A DNA stretch of 64,000 nt. Origin: Acinetobacter sp. TGL-Y2. Its GTDB lineage: Bacteria; Pseudomonadota; Gammaproteobacteria; Pseudomonadales; Moraxellaceae. The notes beneath the pieces are model-generated. The model was not told where the DNA came from. It did no database searches and saw only the letters and a program-made list of their open reading frames with translations. Below, piece after piece: positions 10,367 to 19,513 of the stretch. The position numbers were made by a program, and so were the translations under genes. Position 1 is the stretch's first letter; every line of letters begins with the position of its first letter. The DNA lies in the NCBI RefSeq assembly GCF_001612555.1, contig NZ_CP015110.1:1860001-1924000 (forward strand), written 5' to 3'.

Positions 10367-10436
10367 AAAGATAATTACGTAAAGATAAATACCTAAAATA
10401 AAAAGATAATTACGTAAAGATAAATACCTAAAATAA
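10367..10436. repeat. Two exact 35-bp tandem copies
   Basis: The 35-base unit starting AAAGATAATTACGT occurs at 10367-10401 and again, identical, at 10402-10436. Partial AGATAAA pieces lie on either side. The unit itself contains the internal near-repeat AAGATAA. It lies between the stop of the exported-protein gene and the terminator at 10447, so copy number may vary by replication slippage. Confidence 0.85.
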
Positions 10437-10446
10437 ATAGATAAAA

Positions 10447-10475
10447 CAAAAGCCTCAATCAAGGCTTTTGTTTTT
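10447..10475. terminator. Bidirectional rho-independent terminator
   Basis: Perfect 9-bp stem CAAAAGCCT / AGGCTTTTG (10447-10455, 10462-10470) with a 6-base loop. It is followed by TTTTT on the plus strand and by TTTTAT on the minus strand. It ends both the exported-protein gene and the convergent prpBC unit, so prpC is the last gene of its operon. Confidence 0.85.
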
Positions 10476-10515
10476 CATTACAGTTACAACCATAACAATA
10501 TATAGATCTTTTTAA

Positions 10516-11652
10516 TTAAGCTGCACTTCGCTCTGCAATCGGCACAACTTTACGAAGTTCAGGACCTGTATAATCAGCACTTGGGCGAATAATACGGTTA
10601 TCTGCACGTTGCTCCATCACATGTGCCGCCCAACCTGTTACACGCGACATTACAAAGATTGGGGTAAACAGTTTGGTTGCGATATCCATAAAGTGATACG
10701 CCGAAGCATGGAAGAAATCAGCATTACAGAACAGTTTCTTCTCACGCCACATCACTTCTTCACAGCGTACAGAGACTGGATAAAGTACCGTATCCCCCAC
10801 ATCTTTGGCTAACTTTTCAGACCAAATTTTGATGATGTCATTACGTGGATCATTGTCTTTATAAATCGCATGACCAAAGCCCATGATTTTTTCTTTACGC
10901 TCAAGCTTACCCAGCATTTCACGTTCAGCTTCTTCAGGAGACGTCCAGTTTTCAATCATTTCCATTGCAGCTTCATTTGCCCCCCCATGCAGTGGACCAC
11001 GAAGCGAACCAATGGCACCAGTAATACATGAATGCATATCGGATAATGTCGATGCACATACACGTGCTGTGAAGGTTGAGGCATTGAACTCATGCTCTGC
11101 ATATAAAATAAGTGAAACGTTCATCACTTGCTCATGCAATTCATTTGGTTTTTCACCACGCAGTAAATGTAGGAACTGTGCACCAATTGAATCATCATCG
11201 GTGTTTTCTTCTACACGTACGCCATCATGGCTAAAACGATACCAATAGCAAATGATTGCAGGCAATGTTGCTAAAATACGATCTGCAACATCTTGCTGTG
11301 CATCAAAGGAGGATTCAGTTTCCAAGTTACCCAACATAGAAACGCCTGTACGCATCACATCCATCGGGTGCGAATCTGCAGGAATACGCTCAAGAACCTC
11401 TTTAAGTGCTTGAGGAAGCTGGCGCAATGATTTTAATTTTGCTTTATACGTTGCAAGTTGCTCAGCAGTGGGCAGTTCACCAAAGAAAATCAGATAAGCG
11501 ACTTCTTCAAATTGGCAGTTCTCGGCCAAGTCTTTCACGTCATAACCACGATAGGTTAGACCTGCACCACTTTTACCAACAGTAGAGAGTGAGGTTTTGC
11601 CTGCCACTTGTCCGCGCAGTCCTGCGCCAGTCAGTACTTTTCCTTCAGCCAT
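10516..11652 (-). CDS. prpC: 2-methylcitrate synthase
   Basis: Condenses propionyl-CoA with oxaloacetate in the 2-methylcitrate cycle. The 378-residue length and overall sequence fit PrpC rather than the larger hexameric citrate synthase GltA. Citrate-synthase motifs are seen: SLRGPLHGGANE with a catalytic His, and GFGHAIYKDNDPR with the second active-site His. The C-terminal part of the family region lies around FFHASAYHFMDI. It follows prpB by 4 bases, which supports the assignment. A strong terminator follows, and no acnD or prpD is present downstream. Confidence 0.93.
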   Translation of the reverse strand: MAEGKVLTGAGLRGQVAGKTSLSTVGKSGAGLTYRGYDVKDLAENCQFEEVAYLIFFGELPTAEQLATYKAKLKSLRQLPQALKEVLERIPADSHPMDVMRTGVSMLGNLETESSFDAQQDVADRILATLPAIICYWYRFSHDGVRVEENTDDDSIGAQFLHLLRGEKPNELHEQVMNVSLILYAEHEFNASTFTARVCASTLSDMHSCITGAIGSLRGPLHGGANEAAMEMIENWTSPEEAEREMLGKLERKEKIMGFGHAIYKDNDPRNDIIKIWSEKLAKDVGDTVLYPVSVRCEEVMWREKKLFCNADFFHASAYHFMDIATKLFTPIFVMSRVTGWAAHVMEQRADNRIIRPSADYTGPELRKVVPIAERSAA

Positions 11653-11656
11653 TTTT

Positions 11657-12541
11657 TTATTTCTCCTGAGTGAACAATTTATCTAAAGTATTTTCAAAAG
11701 TGTGGTAATCCAAAAATTCGTAGAGTTCTTTTCGTTGTTGCATTTTGTCCAGTACGTTCACTTGCGTACCTTCACCCCGAATCGCGTGCATAACTTCTAG
11801 TGCAGCCTTTTGCATCGCACGTGTTGGTGACAATGGGTATAGCACCATCGCAATACCTTGCTCACCTAGCTCATCTTTGGTGTAGTACGGGGTATCGCCA
11901 AACTCAGTAATATTGGCAAGGACGGGAACGCCTACAGCATCACATACTGTTTTATACATGGTAATGTCGGTCATTGCTTCAGCGAAGATCGCATCGGCAC
12001 CCGCCTCGACGCATGCACAGGCACGATCGATCACGGCATTTAAGCCTTCTTTTTGTAAGGCATCTGTACGCGCCATGACCACAAAGTTTGCATCAGTTTT
12101 GGCATCAACAGCGGCTTTAATCCGATCCACCATTTCTTGCTGGGTCACAATTTCTTTATTTGGACGGTGACCACAGCGCTTTTGTGCCACTTGATCTTCA
12201 ATATGAACTGCTGCTGCGCCGGCTGCAATCATTTGCTTAACGCTACGGGCAATGTTAAATGCACCGCCCCAGCCTGTATCGATATCGACCAGTAAAGGCG
12301 TGTCTACACGCTCAGTAATACGACGAACATCTTCCAAGACATTGTCTAAGCTGGTCATACCCAAATCTGGCAAACCGTAAGAATAGTTTGCAACGCCAGC
12401 ACCCGATAAATAAATGGCTTTGTAACCGACTTGTTTTGCCATCATCGCGGCATAGGCATTCACTGTACCTATAATTTGTAGTGGCTTTTCAATTTCTAAT
12501 GCTTGTCTAAATTTTAAGCCTGCAGACGTTTGTTCTGTCAT
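11657..12541 (-). CDS. prpB: 2-methylisocitrate lyase
   Basis: Splits 2-methylisocitrate into succinate and pyruvate, the last step of propionate breakdown by the methylcitrate cycle. The isocitrate-lyase-family signature KRCGH, with its catalytic Cys, is seen in [15 protein letters not shown]. The metal-binding region [11 protein letters not shown] precedes it. The ATG at 12541, preceded by GGAAAGG, is preferred (294 residues). A GTG at 12553 would add four residues. It forms a two-gene unit with prpC and is divergent from a TetR regulator. Confidence 0.95.
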   Translation of the reverse strand: MTEQTSAGLKFRQALEIEKPLQIIGTVNAYAAMMAKQVGYKAIYLSGAGVANYSYGLPDLGMTSLDNVLEDVRRITERVDTPLLVDIDTGWGGAFNIARSVKQMIAAGAAAVHIEDQVAQKRCGHRPNKEIVTQQEMVDRIKAAVDAKTDANFVVMARTDALQKEGLNAVIDRACACVEAGADAIFAEAMTDITMYKTVCDAVGVPVLANITEFGDTPYYTKDELGEQGIAMVLYPLSPTRAMQKAALEVMHAIRGEGTQVNVLDKMQQRKELYEFLDYHTFENTLDKLFTQEK

Positions 12542-12773
12542 ATCCCTTTCCACAGTATTTACTATAATTATCGAAGTTTGAGTATATCGAGAATTTGCTT
12601 TTCTGAAATGACTTTATAGTGCTTTTGCTCTAAAACTTTAGCCACATAAAAGTGAATATCCATTCATTTTTTCTAAAATGCAGCATTGTTACGGTTTTTT
12701 TCGGCACAGTAATCTGTACATAAATTTGCTATGATGGCGAGATAAATTTTATTTTTGGTCGATTTTATACAAT

Positions 12774-13424
12774 ATGAATGATTTAGCTCAATTAGAACCC
12801 CTAACTCGAGATTTACCACACACCAAACGTGGTCATGAACGCTGTTTAGCGCTTTTATTGAGTGCCAATGATTTATTCCTTGAACGTGGCTATGATGCCG
12901 TTTCACTGGATGATATTGTCAATCATGCGGGCGGCTCGAAAGCCTCTATTTATAAATATTTTGGCAATAAAGATGGCTTATTTACGGCTATTTGTGATTA
13001 TCGCCGTGAATTGTGCTTTAAGAATGTATGCATTCCGTTTGACCCTGAAGTAGATAACTTCCGAAACTATCTGATCAACACCTTGCTCAATTTTTATAAT
13101 TTCATTAAAAAGCCCGATAACACTGCATTTATGCGTTTGGTCTTTGAACAAGCCCAGCGCAATCCAGAACTTGCGCTTTATATTCATGAAAAAGGACCGA
13201 AACAGGTTCAACTTGATATTGCTCATGCCTTAGAAAAAGCCGATCAAAAAGGCGTTTTAAAATGTGAAAATCCGTTATTTTCTGCACAGCTTTATTTCGG
13301 TATTTTAAGAAATTTAGAATGGTGTATTTTAATGGGGATTCCTATTAGCGAATCTGATCAAGAAAACATCAATTACATTGCATATTCTGTTGATCGCTTC
13401 TTAGACGGCCATCAAAAAGTCTAG
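12774..13424 (+). CDS. TetR/AcrR family transcriptional regulator
   Basis: A 216-residue one-component repressor. The N-terminal helix-turn-helix is typical: FLERGYDAVSLDDIVNHAGGSKASIYKYFGNKDGL at about residues 38-73. The C-terminal ligand domain resembles the AefR-like type, with PELALYIHEKGPKQ. It is transcribed away from prpB across a 232-base gap, so it is a candidate regulator of prpBC. This differs from the GntR or PrpR regulators usually seen next to prp genes. The link to propionate is inference from position only. Confidence 0.88.
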   Translation: MNDLAQLEPLTRDLPHTKRGHERCLALLLSANDLFLERGYDAVSLDDIVNHAGGSKASIYKYFGNKDGLFTAICDYRRELCFKNVCIPFDPEVDNFRNYLINTLLNFYNFIKKPDNTAFMRLVFEQAQRNPELALYIHEKGPKQVQLDIAHALEKADQKGVLKCENPLFSAQLYFGILRNLEWCILMGIPISESDQENINYIAYSVDRFLDGHQKV

Positions 13425-13540
13425 TTTTTTTGCAATTATATGTACTTATAGTATATTAGTTGATTCTCTGTTTTTCTCACCAACCAACAATCTATTCTGG
13501 TTCAATACGCTATTGGCCTAGCAATGATTGTGGAGTAACC

Positions 13541-14461
13541 ATGGCTCTACGACATTTTCTTACTTTACGTGACCTTTCTACTGCAGAATTAAACCGCATC
13601 ATTGAGCGTGCAATTGAATTAAAACGCATGCAACATCGCAATGACGTCTACCAACCTTTCGTTGGTAAAGTAATGGGAATGATTTTCGAAAAATCGAGTA
13701 CACGTACCCGCGTTTCATTCGAAGCTGGTATGAGCCAGTTCGGTGGTAGTGCAATTTTTCTATCTTCACGCGATACCCAATTGGGTCGCGGCGAACCAAT
13801 TGAGGATTCAGCACGTGTAATCTCAAGCATGCTTGATATCGTGATGATTCGCACCTTCGGTCATGACATTGTGACACGTTTTGCCGAATATTCTAAAGTG
13901 CCTGTGATTAACGCGTTAACGGATGATCATCACCCATGTCAGTTACTGGCAGACGTACAAACCTACGTTGAGCATCGCGGTTCGATTCAAGGTAAAACCG
14001 TGGCTTGGATTGGTGACGGCAACAATATGTGTAATTCATATATTGAAGCTGCGCACATGTGGGGCTTTAAGCTGAAAATTGCCGCACCTAAAGGCTACGA
14101 GCCAAAAGCTGAGTTTATGTCTGAATTTGCACATTGTGCAGAATTGGTCAGCTCTGCTGAAGATGCTGCGGTAAATGCCGATATGATCGTGACTGATGTC
14201 TGGGCGAGCATGGGGCAAGAAGAAGAGCAAAAAATCCGTGAAGCTGCATTTGCTGATTATCAAGTGAATGAGCGCTTAATGGATTTGGCACATCCAGACT
14301 GCTTGTTCATGCACTGCTTACCTGCACACCGTGGTGAAGAAATTTCTGAACATATGCTGGATCATAAAAATGCCGTGGTCTGGGATGAAGCAGAAAACCG
14401 TTTACATGCGCAAAAAGCGTTGGTTGAATTCTTAATCAATGAAAATTTAAAAAAAGATTAA
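13541..14461 (+). CDS. argF: Ornithine carbamoyltransferase
   Basis: Makes citrulline from ornithine and carbamoyl phosphate in arginine synthesis. The start is ATG at 13541 (306 residues, [13 protein letters not shown]), preceded by GGAG at a suitable distance. The frame stays open 27 codons further upstream, but that part does not look like the family. Motifs: carbamoyl-phosphate loop SSTRTR, DDHHPCQ and the C-terminal ornithine-site [11 protein letters not shown] strong terminator follows, so it appears to be transcribed alone. argC lies 6 kb away. Confidence 0.96.
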   Translation: MALRHFLTLRDLSTAELNRIIERAIELKRMQHRNDVYQPFVGKVMGMIFEKSSTRTRVSFEAGMSQFGGSAIFLSSRDTQLGRGEPIEDSARVISSMLDIVMIRTFGHDIVTRFAEYSKVPVINALTDDHHPCQLLADVQTYVEHRGSIQGKTVAWIGDGNNMCNSYIEAAHMWGFKLKIAAPKGYEPKAEFMSEFAHCAELVSSAEDAAVNADMIVTDVWASMGQEEEQKIREAAFADYQVNERLMDLAHPDCLFMHCLPAHRGEEISEHMLDHKNAVVWDEAENRLHAQKALVEFLINENLKKD

Positions 14462-14491
14462 TTGCTTAGCGTCCATTTTTTTTGCAAGATT

Positions 14492-14516
14492 AAAGCACCT
14501 TCGGGTGCTTTTTTTT
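14492..14516 (+). terminator. Terminator of argF
   Basis: AAAGCACC / GGTGCTTT stem with a TTCG tetraloop (14492-14511), followed by a run of T. The stable tetraloop and T-tract make this a standard rho-independent terminator. Confidence 0.9.
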
Positions 14517-14590
14517 GGCTTGAATAATATTCATTTAGTCGAAATATTCATTGCATAACACTATATTCAAACCACAAAAAATCCCATTAA

Positions 14591-14643
14591 AAAAGCCCAC
14601 ACCAGCGTGCAGGCTTTTATTAAAACTAAACTTCAGTTTAGTT
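14591..14643 (-). terminator. Two hairpins ending the MHS transporter gene
   Basis: Reading the minus strand after the transporter stop, the first hairpin has arms AACTAAAC / GTTTAGTT (14624-14643). The second pairs AAAAGCC with GGCTTTT around a CAC/GTG inner stem (14591-14618), followed by T-rich DNA. The second looks like the real terminator. Confidence 0.7.
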
Positions 14644-14671
14644 ACATGATTCTCTGTTTACGATTCTTTGA

Positions 14672-15964
14672 TTAATGCTCTTCTTTTAAGTACTTCGGCT
14701 CTTTGGGTAGCTTTAAACTACACAAGAAACAGATCACGAGCATGACGATCACATACGCAAAGAAGCTGTTTTCGATACCTGCAGATTTAAACTGCAAGGC
14801 AACGGAAGGCGCAGATCCACCAAAAATTGCATTACCCACGGCATAGGAGAAGCCCACACCTAAAGCACGTACATGTGTTGGGAACATTTCAGCTTTAACA
14901 ATCCCACTGATGGAAGTATAGAAGCTCAACAGTAGCATCAGGAAAATGAGTAAGGCTGCCACCATGAATGGCGAATAACTAAAATGACGCATACCAATCG
15001 CCATAACGGGATAAATAAAGATCGCCATCAATCCGCTAAACAATAGCATTGAATTTCGACGACCAATTTTATCGGACAATATACCAAAGAATGGCTGTGC
15101 CACCATCAGTACAAAAATACAGCCGGTCATAATCAGACCCACCGTTTTTGCATCGATACCAATATTGGTTAAATAAGTTTTTGAATAAACCGTAATGACA
15201 TAGAAGCTCAGTGAGCCTGCAGAAGTATAACCCACGACTAAAAGGAAGGTTCTCCAGTGGTTTTTAAACAATTCTTTTAAGCTACCTGATTCTTCTTTAT
15301 CACTTTCATCTACAGAAAGTGTTTCTTCTAAACGACTACGCGCCAGTAAAGATAAAATCGCAGCAACACCACCAATCACAAATGGAATACGCCATCCACC
15401 ATCAAGAAGTTGCTGTTCGCTCATAAAAGTCAGGAATAACACACCCAGTAAACTGGCAAGCAACTGACCACCTGTTAGGGTTACATACTGAAAAGATGAG
15501 AAAAATCCACGTTGACCTTTAAGACCCAATTCACTCATATAGGTTGCAACAGCGCCATACTCACCGCCTACAGATAAACCTTGCAGCAAGCGCACCATTA
15601 ACAACAAGAATGGCGCTGCCATGCCTACTTGTTCATAAGTGGGTAGCATCGCAAATAAGAACGAGCTTACTGCCATGAGGCAAATCGAGATCACCATCGA
15701 TTTTTTACGACCATGTTTATCCGCGATACGTCCAAACAACCAACTTCCGATGGGACGCATAAAGAAACTGGCAGCAAATACACCCCAGACATAAATCGAC
15801 TGCGTTGAGGGGTCCATATCTGGTGCGGTTAAGGCTTTGGTAAAGTACACAGCGAAAACGGCATAAATATAAAAGTCAAACCATTCCACAAGGTTACCGG
15901 AGGCTGCGCCTACAATTCCCTTAATACGACTGGCCTTTTCTTGTTTGGTATAGGTTTGGCTCAT
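14672..15964 (-). CDS. MFS transporter, metabolite:H+ symporter (MHS) type
   Basis: A 430-residue inner-membrane carrier with 12 predicted membrane segments. Its MHS-family marks are NLVEWFDFYIY at the start of helix 1, the loop 2-3 motif GRIADKHGRKKSM and the helix 4-5 region RLLQGLSVGGEYGAVATYMSE. Relatives such as KgtP and ShiA move 2-oxoglutarate, shikimate or other organic acids by proton symport; the substrate here cannot be read from sequence. The central loop carries an acidic stretch, DESDKEESGS. It is transcribed alone, with terminator hairpins after it. Confidence 0.88.
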   Translation of the reverse strand: MSQTYTKQEKASRIKGIVGAASGNLVEWFDFYIYAVFAVYFTKALTAPDMDPSTQSIYVWGVFAASFFMRPIGSWLFGRIADKHGRKKSMVISICLMAVSSFLFAMLPTYEQVGMAAPFLLLMVRLLQGLSVGGEYGAVATYMSELGLKGQRGFFSSFQYVTLTGGQLLASLLGVLFLTFMSEQQLLDGGWRIPFVIGGVAAILSLLARSRLEETLSVDESDKEESGSLKELFKNHWRTFLLVVGYTSAGSLSFYVITVYSKTYLTNIGIDAKTVGLIMTGCIFVLMVAQPFFGILSDKIGRRNSMLLFSGLMAIFIYPVMAIGMRHFSYSPFMVAALLIFLMLLLSFYTSISGIVKAEMFPTHVRALGVGFSYAVGNAIFGGSAPSVALQFKSAGIENSFFAYVIVMLVICFLCSLKLPKEPKYLKEEH

Positions 15965-16324
15965 AGAAAGTCCATCCTTGTATAATTGTGCAACCTATTG
16001 AATGCTTGGCTAAATTTTCACTCATCTAGCCTGCTTACCGTCTTTCTCATGATGAATTTTAAAACGTGTTTATCGCATGACCAAAGTATGACCCAGTGCA
16101 CAATATCGTTTTAAACTCTATTTTTATCAATTTTCAATCCATTTAAAACGCAACCAAAAAGATCAAAATCGCCTTTTATGTTCATTTAAAAGACTAAATG
16201 TCACACAATTATACGCCTTAAATTTTTATCCATTTTCATTTCTTGACAAAAAAAGAACCTGAAAATAAGCCAGAGTACATTGACCCAGTGCTCATTTAAT
16301 CAAATACTCTATTTACAGTGGTAT
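15965..16324. other. Intergenic region between transporter and ynfA
   Basis: This 360-base AT-rich stretch has no credible gene. It contains the start region of the MHS transporter on the minus strand. A TTGACA hexamer at about 16243 on the plus strand has no good -10 partner, and transcription from it would run antisense to ynfA. I see no palindrome or RNA element that I can name. Confidence 0.5.
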
Positions 16325-16678
16325 TTAACGCACTAAACCCTGTGGCTGAAGAATGATAATGGCTGCGCCCAGCAAAACCACACTCCCGCCTAAAATATCC
16401 CAAGGACTTAAATACACTCGATCTACGAAACGAAGCCAAAGCAGCGCTGAAAAAATATAAACGCCACCATAGGCTGCATAGATACGACCTGATGCAGCAG
16501 GATGAAGCGTCAACAGCCAAACAAAAACAGCCAAAGCCAGTACTGTAGGAATCCAAAGCCACTGCGACTTCTGCTGATTTAAAATCAGATAAGGAAAATA
16601 ACACCCCAAAATTTCCATAAGTGCGGTGATCAAAAACAAAGCCACTGTACTGAATACTTTTGTGATTTGAATATCCAT
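16325..16678 (-). CDS. YnfA/UPF0060 family small membrane protein
   Basis: A small inner-membrane protein of four predicted helices, related to the SMR-like YnfA family, whose members have been linked to drug efflux in enterics. Typical family sequence is visible: [27 protein letters not shown] and [15 protein letters not shown]. The ATG at 16678 (MDIQITK) gives 117 residues, close to the family length of about 108. A start at 16711 would add 11 residues with no family match. It stands alone before clpA, separated by a terminator. Confidence 0.85.
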   Translation of the reverse strand: MDIQITKVFSTVALFLITALMEILGCYFPYLILNQQKSQWLWIPTVLALAVFVWLLTLHPAASGRIYAAYGGVYIFSALLWLRFVDRVYLSPWDILGGSVVLLGAAIIILQPQGLVR

Positions 16679-16740
16679 AGCGCTTCTCAAATGTGGTGAC
16701 GACGGATGCAAGTCATATATATTTTATGTGTAAAGTAAAT

Positions 16741-16766
16741 AAAAACCCGTGCAAGCACGGGTTTTT
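16741..16766. terminator. Bidirectional terminator between ynfA and clpA
   Basis: Perfect 12-bp arms AAAAACCCGTGC / GCACGGGTTTTT enclose a 2-base loop. T-runs occur on both strands. It follows the clpA stop on the minus strand and would isolate ynfA from clpSA. Confidence 0.9.
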
Positions 16767-16782
16767 ATTTAACATTTAAGGT

Positions 16783-19059
16783 TTAAGCAGGTTCTGCAGC
16801 TTGATCTTCAAATACTTCTAAATTTAGACCCACTGCTTTGCCATTTTCCTTTTTAGCAGTGACTGCAACATTCCCGCCATGCTCAGCCAACTCACCAAAT
16901 AAGATCATTTCGGCAAGCGGTTTTTTCAAATGTTCTTGGATCAGACGCTGCATCGGACGTGCACCCATTAAGCGATCATAGCCGTGTTCGATCATCCAAT
17001 CACGGGCACTTTGATCCACTTCAAGTACCACTTTTTTATCATCCAATTGCGCCTGCAATTCTGTCAGGAATTTATCTACCACAGACTCAATCACCGTCGA
17101 AGGTAATGCTTTAAATTGAATCACACCGTCTAAACGGTTACGGAATTCAGGTGAGAATGCACGCTTCATTGCTTCTTGGTTGTCATTACTATTGTCTTGC
17201 TCAGTGAAACCAATGCTGGTGCGTGAAATACTTTCAGCACCAATATTGGTGGTGAGCACAATAATCACATTACGAAAATCTGATTTACGTCCGTTGTTGT
17301 CGGTTAAAGCACCATGATCCATGACTTGCAGTAACAAATTAAAGACATCTGGATGTGCTTTTTCAATTTCGTCCAATAACAACACGCAGTGCGGATTTTT
17401 ATGAATCGCGTCTGTCAGCAATCCACCTTGGTCATAACCCACATAACCCGGAGGCGCACCAATTAAACGTGACACCGCATGGCGTTCCATATATTCAGAC
17501 ATATCAAAACGAACCAGCTCCACCCCAAGCAACTTAGACAACTGCTTGGTGACTTCGGTTTTACCCACACCTGTAGGACCTGCAAATACAAAGTTACCGA
17601 CTGGCTTATCGGGTGCTTTTAAACCTGCGCGTGAAAGTTTAATCGCAGATGCAAGCGCCGTAATGGCTTCATCTTGACCAAAGACCACACGTTTTAAATC
17701 ACGCTCAAGGAATTCAAGCACAGATTTGTCATCTTTAGACACCGTTTTCGGTGGAATCCGTGCAATTTTAGACACGATATCTTCAACGTTTTCAACAGTA
17801 ATCACTGAATTATCTTGCTCAGCTTTAAGGCGGCGCTGTGCACCTGCTTCATCAATTACATCAATCGCTTTATCTGGCAAAAAACGATCATTAATAAACT
17901 TAGCCGAAAGCTCAACAGCTGAAACTAGCGCTTGATCTTCATACTGAACATGATGAAATTCTTCAAATTTAGATTTTAAACCACGTAAAATATCAATAGT
18001 TTCTGAAATAGACGGCTCATTCACATCAACTTTTTGGAAGCGACGTGATAAAGCATGATCTTTTTCAAATACTTGACGATATTCTTGAAAAGTGGTTGAA
18101 CCGATGCAGCGCAAACTTCCATTGGCTAATGCAGGCTTGATCAGGTTCGATGCATCCATGGTGCTGCCCATACTTGAACCTGCACCAATGATCATATGAA
18201 TTTCATCAATAAATAAAATCGCTTCAGGTTTTTTCTTCATTGCGTTTAAGAGCTGTTTCAAACGCTTTTCAAAATCACCGCGGTATTTAGTGCCGGCAAC
18301 CAATGAACCAATGTCTAAACTGTAGACTTCAGCATTTTCAAGTGGTTTCGGTGCTTTACCATTGACAATTAACCAAGCCAAGCCTTCAGCAATTGAGGTT
18401 TTACCCACGCCTGGATCACCGACCAATAGCGGGTTATTTTTGCGTCGACGGCAAAGAATTTGTGCAGTACGCTCAATTTCTTTTTCACGACCAATCAGTG
18501 GATCCGTTTTGCCTTTTTGCGCTTCTGCATTCAAGTTAACGGTGTAAAGCTCAAGCGGTCCTGCATTTGCAGATGCGCCTGTTTCACCATCTAAGTCTTC
18601 AGACTCTTCTTCAACTTGGATTTCTTCTTTACGACCACCATGTGCTAGGTACTGCGTCAAAGTTAAACGATTAATTTGATGGCGTTTAAGCAAGTAAACT
18701 GCGAAAGAGTCACGCTCAGAGTACATTGCAACCAAGACGTCTGCACCTTCAACGGTACGGTCTCCACCGCTTGATTGCACATGGAAAATAGCGCGCTGTA
18801 AAATACGATCAAAACTTTCTGTTGGATGAGGTGCTTGCTCACTGTTTTCACCCAGCTTAGGCGTATGCTGCTCTACATATTCTTCTAATTCTTTACGTAA
18901 GCTCACAATTTCTGCGCCACATGCTTTTAAAGCATTGACTGCCGAATCATTGTCTAACAAAGCCAATAATAAATGTTCTACGGTCAGAAACTCATGTCTC
19001 TTTTGACGAGCCATGCTAACAGCCAAACGTAATGAAACTTCTAATTGACGACTGAGCAT
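16783..19059 (-). CDS. clpA: ATP-dependent Clp protease ATP-binding subunit ClpA
   Basis: AAA+ unfoldase that feeds N-degron and other substrates to ClpP. The ATG at 19059 (MLSRQLEVSLRLA) has a strong AAGGGGGA Shine-Dalgarno and gives 758 residues, the normal ClpA length. In-frame codons further upstream overlap clpS and look noncoding. Domains: N-domain repeat to about 145, first AAA+ with Walker A GDPGVGKT and Walker B ILFIDEIH, second AAA+ with GPTGVGKT and VLLLDEIEKA. The ClpP-contact loop has IGF in SIGFTEQ where E. coli has IGL. It follows clpS by 10 bases. Confidence 0.97.
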   Translation of the reverse strand: MLSRQLEVSLRLAVSMARQKRHEFLTVEHLLLALLDNDSAVNALKACGAEIVSLRKELEEYVEQHTPKLGENSEQAPHPTESFDRILQRAIFHVQSSGGDRTVEGADVLVAMYSERDSFAVYLLKRHQINRLTLTQYLAHGGRKEEIQVEEESEDLDGETGASANAGPLELYTVNLNAEAQKGKTDPLIGREKEIERTAQILCRRRKNNPLLVGDPGVGKTSIAEGLAWLIVNGKAPKPLENAEVYSLDIGSLVAGTKYRGDFEKRLKQLLNAMKKKPEAILFIDEIHMIIGAGSSMGSTMDASNLIKPALANGSLRCIGSTTFQEYRQVFEKDHALSRRFQKVDVNEPSISETIDILRGLKSKFEEFHHVQYEDQALVSAVELSAKFINDRFLPDKAIDVIDEAGAQRRLKAEQDNSVITVENVEDIVSKIARIPPKTVSKDDKSVLEFLERDLKRVVFGQDEAITALASAIKLSRAGLKAPDKPVGNFVFAGPTGVGKTEVTKQLSKLLGVELVRFDMSEYMERHAVSRLIGAPPGYVGYDQGGLLTDAIHKNPHCVLLLDEIEKAHPDVFNLLLQVMDHGALTDNNGRKSDFRNVIIVLTTNIGAESISRTSIGFTEQDNSNDNQEAMKRAFSPEFRNRLDGVIQFKALPSTVIESVVDKFLTELQAQLDDKKVVLEVDQSARDWMIEHGYDRLMGARPMQRLIQEHLKKPLAEMILFGELAEHGGNVAVTAKKENGKAVGLNLEVFEDQAAEPA

Positions 19060-19069
19060 GAGATCCCCC

Positions 19070-19495
19070 TTATTCTTGTGGCTCAATCTGACAAAGCAAT
19101 GGATGGCTTTGAGATCGAGCGTAATTATTGACTTGGTTTGCTTTTGTTTCTGCAATGTCTCTTGGATAGACGCCAGCAATACCTTTACCTTCATAATGTA
19201 CTGTTAGCATTACTTCAGTGGCTTGGTCAAGGTTCAATGCGAAGTATTGTTGTAAAACTTCAATTACAAAATCCATGGGTGTGTAATCGTCATTCAACAA
19301 AACCACATTATATAAAGGTGGTTTCTTAAATTGCGGTGGTGCTGTCTCGACGGCAATATCGCCTTCTTGATCATGATCAGCATCACCATTGTGCGAGTCG
19401 CCTAAACGAGGATTAAAATGCCAATCTATATAACCTGACTGATCAAATGATAATTTAATATCTTTTAAACAGGCTTGACGCTTATTACTTCGCAT
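19070..19495 (-). CDS. clpS: ATP-dependent Clp protease adaptor ClpS
   Basis: Adaptor that delivers proteins with N-degrons to ClpA. The core lies in the C-terminal 80 residues: PPLYNVVLLNDDYTPMDFVIEVLQQYF, containing the substrate-pocket NDD and M, then VHYEGKGIAGVYPRDIAETK. The 141-residue protein has an N-terminal extension of about 55 residues before the core, with acidic/His-rich GDSHNGDADHDQEGD. E. coli ClpS has about 25 residues there. No alternative in-frame ATG exists before the core, so the extension is probably real. It lies in a clpS-clpA operon. Confidence 0.93.
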   Translation of the reverse strand: MRSNKRQACLKDIKLSFDQSGYIDWHFNPRLGDSHNGDADHDQEGDIAVETAPPQFKKPPLYNVVLLNDDYTPMDFVIEVLQQYFALNLDQATEVMLTVHYEGKGIAGVYPRDIAETKANQVNNYARSQSHPLLCQIEPQE

Positions 19496-19513
19496 AATTC
19501 TCTAAATCTACAA

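Noticed and set aside
10367..10436. Iterons of a replication origin
   Set aside because: Only two 35-base units, no DnaA boxes or rep gene nearby, and flanked by ordinary chromosomal genes.
13460..13540. Longer argF start 27 codons upstream
   Set aside because: The extra residues do not match ornithine carbamoyltransferases; the ATG at 13541 follows GGAG and gives the usual length.
16243..16275. TTGACA promoter on the plus strand in the ynfA upstream gap
   Set aside because: No convincing -10 sequence, and transcription would run antisense to ynfA.
19060..19194. In-frame N-terminal extension of ClpA by 45 residues
   Set aside because: It overlaps clpS and does not look like ClpA; the ATG at 19059 has a strong Shine-Dalgarno.
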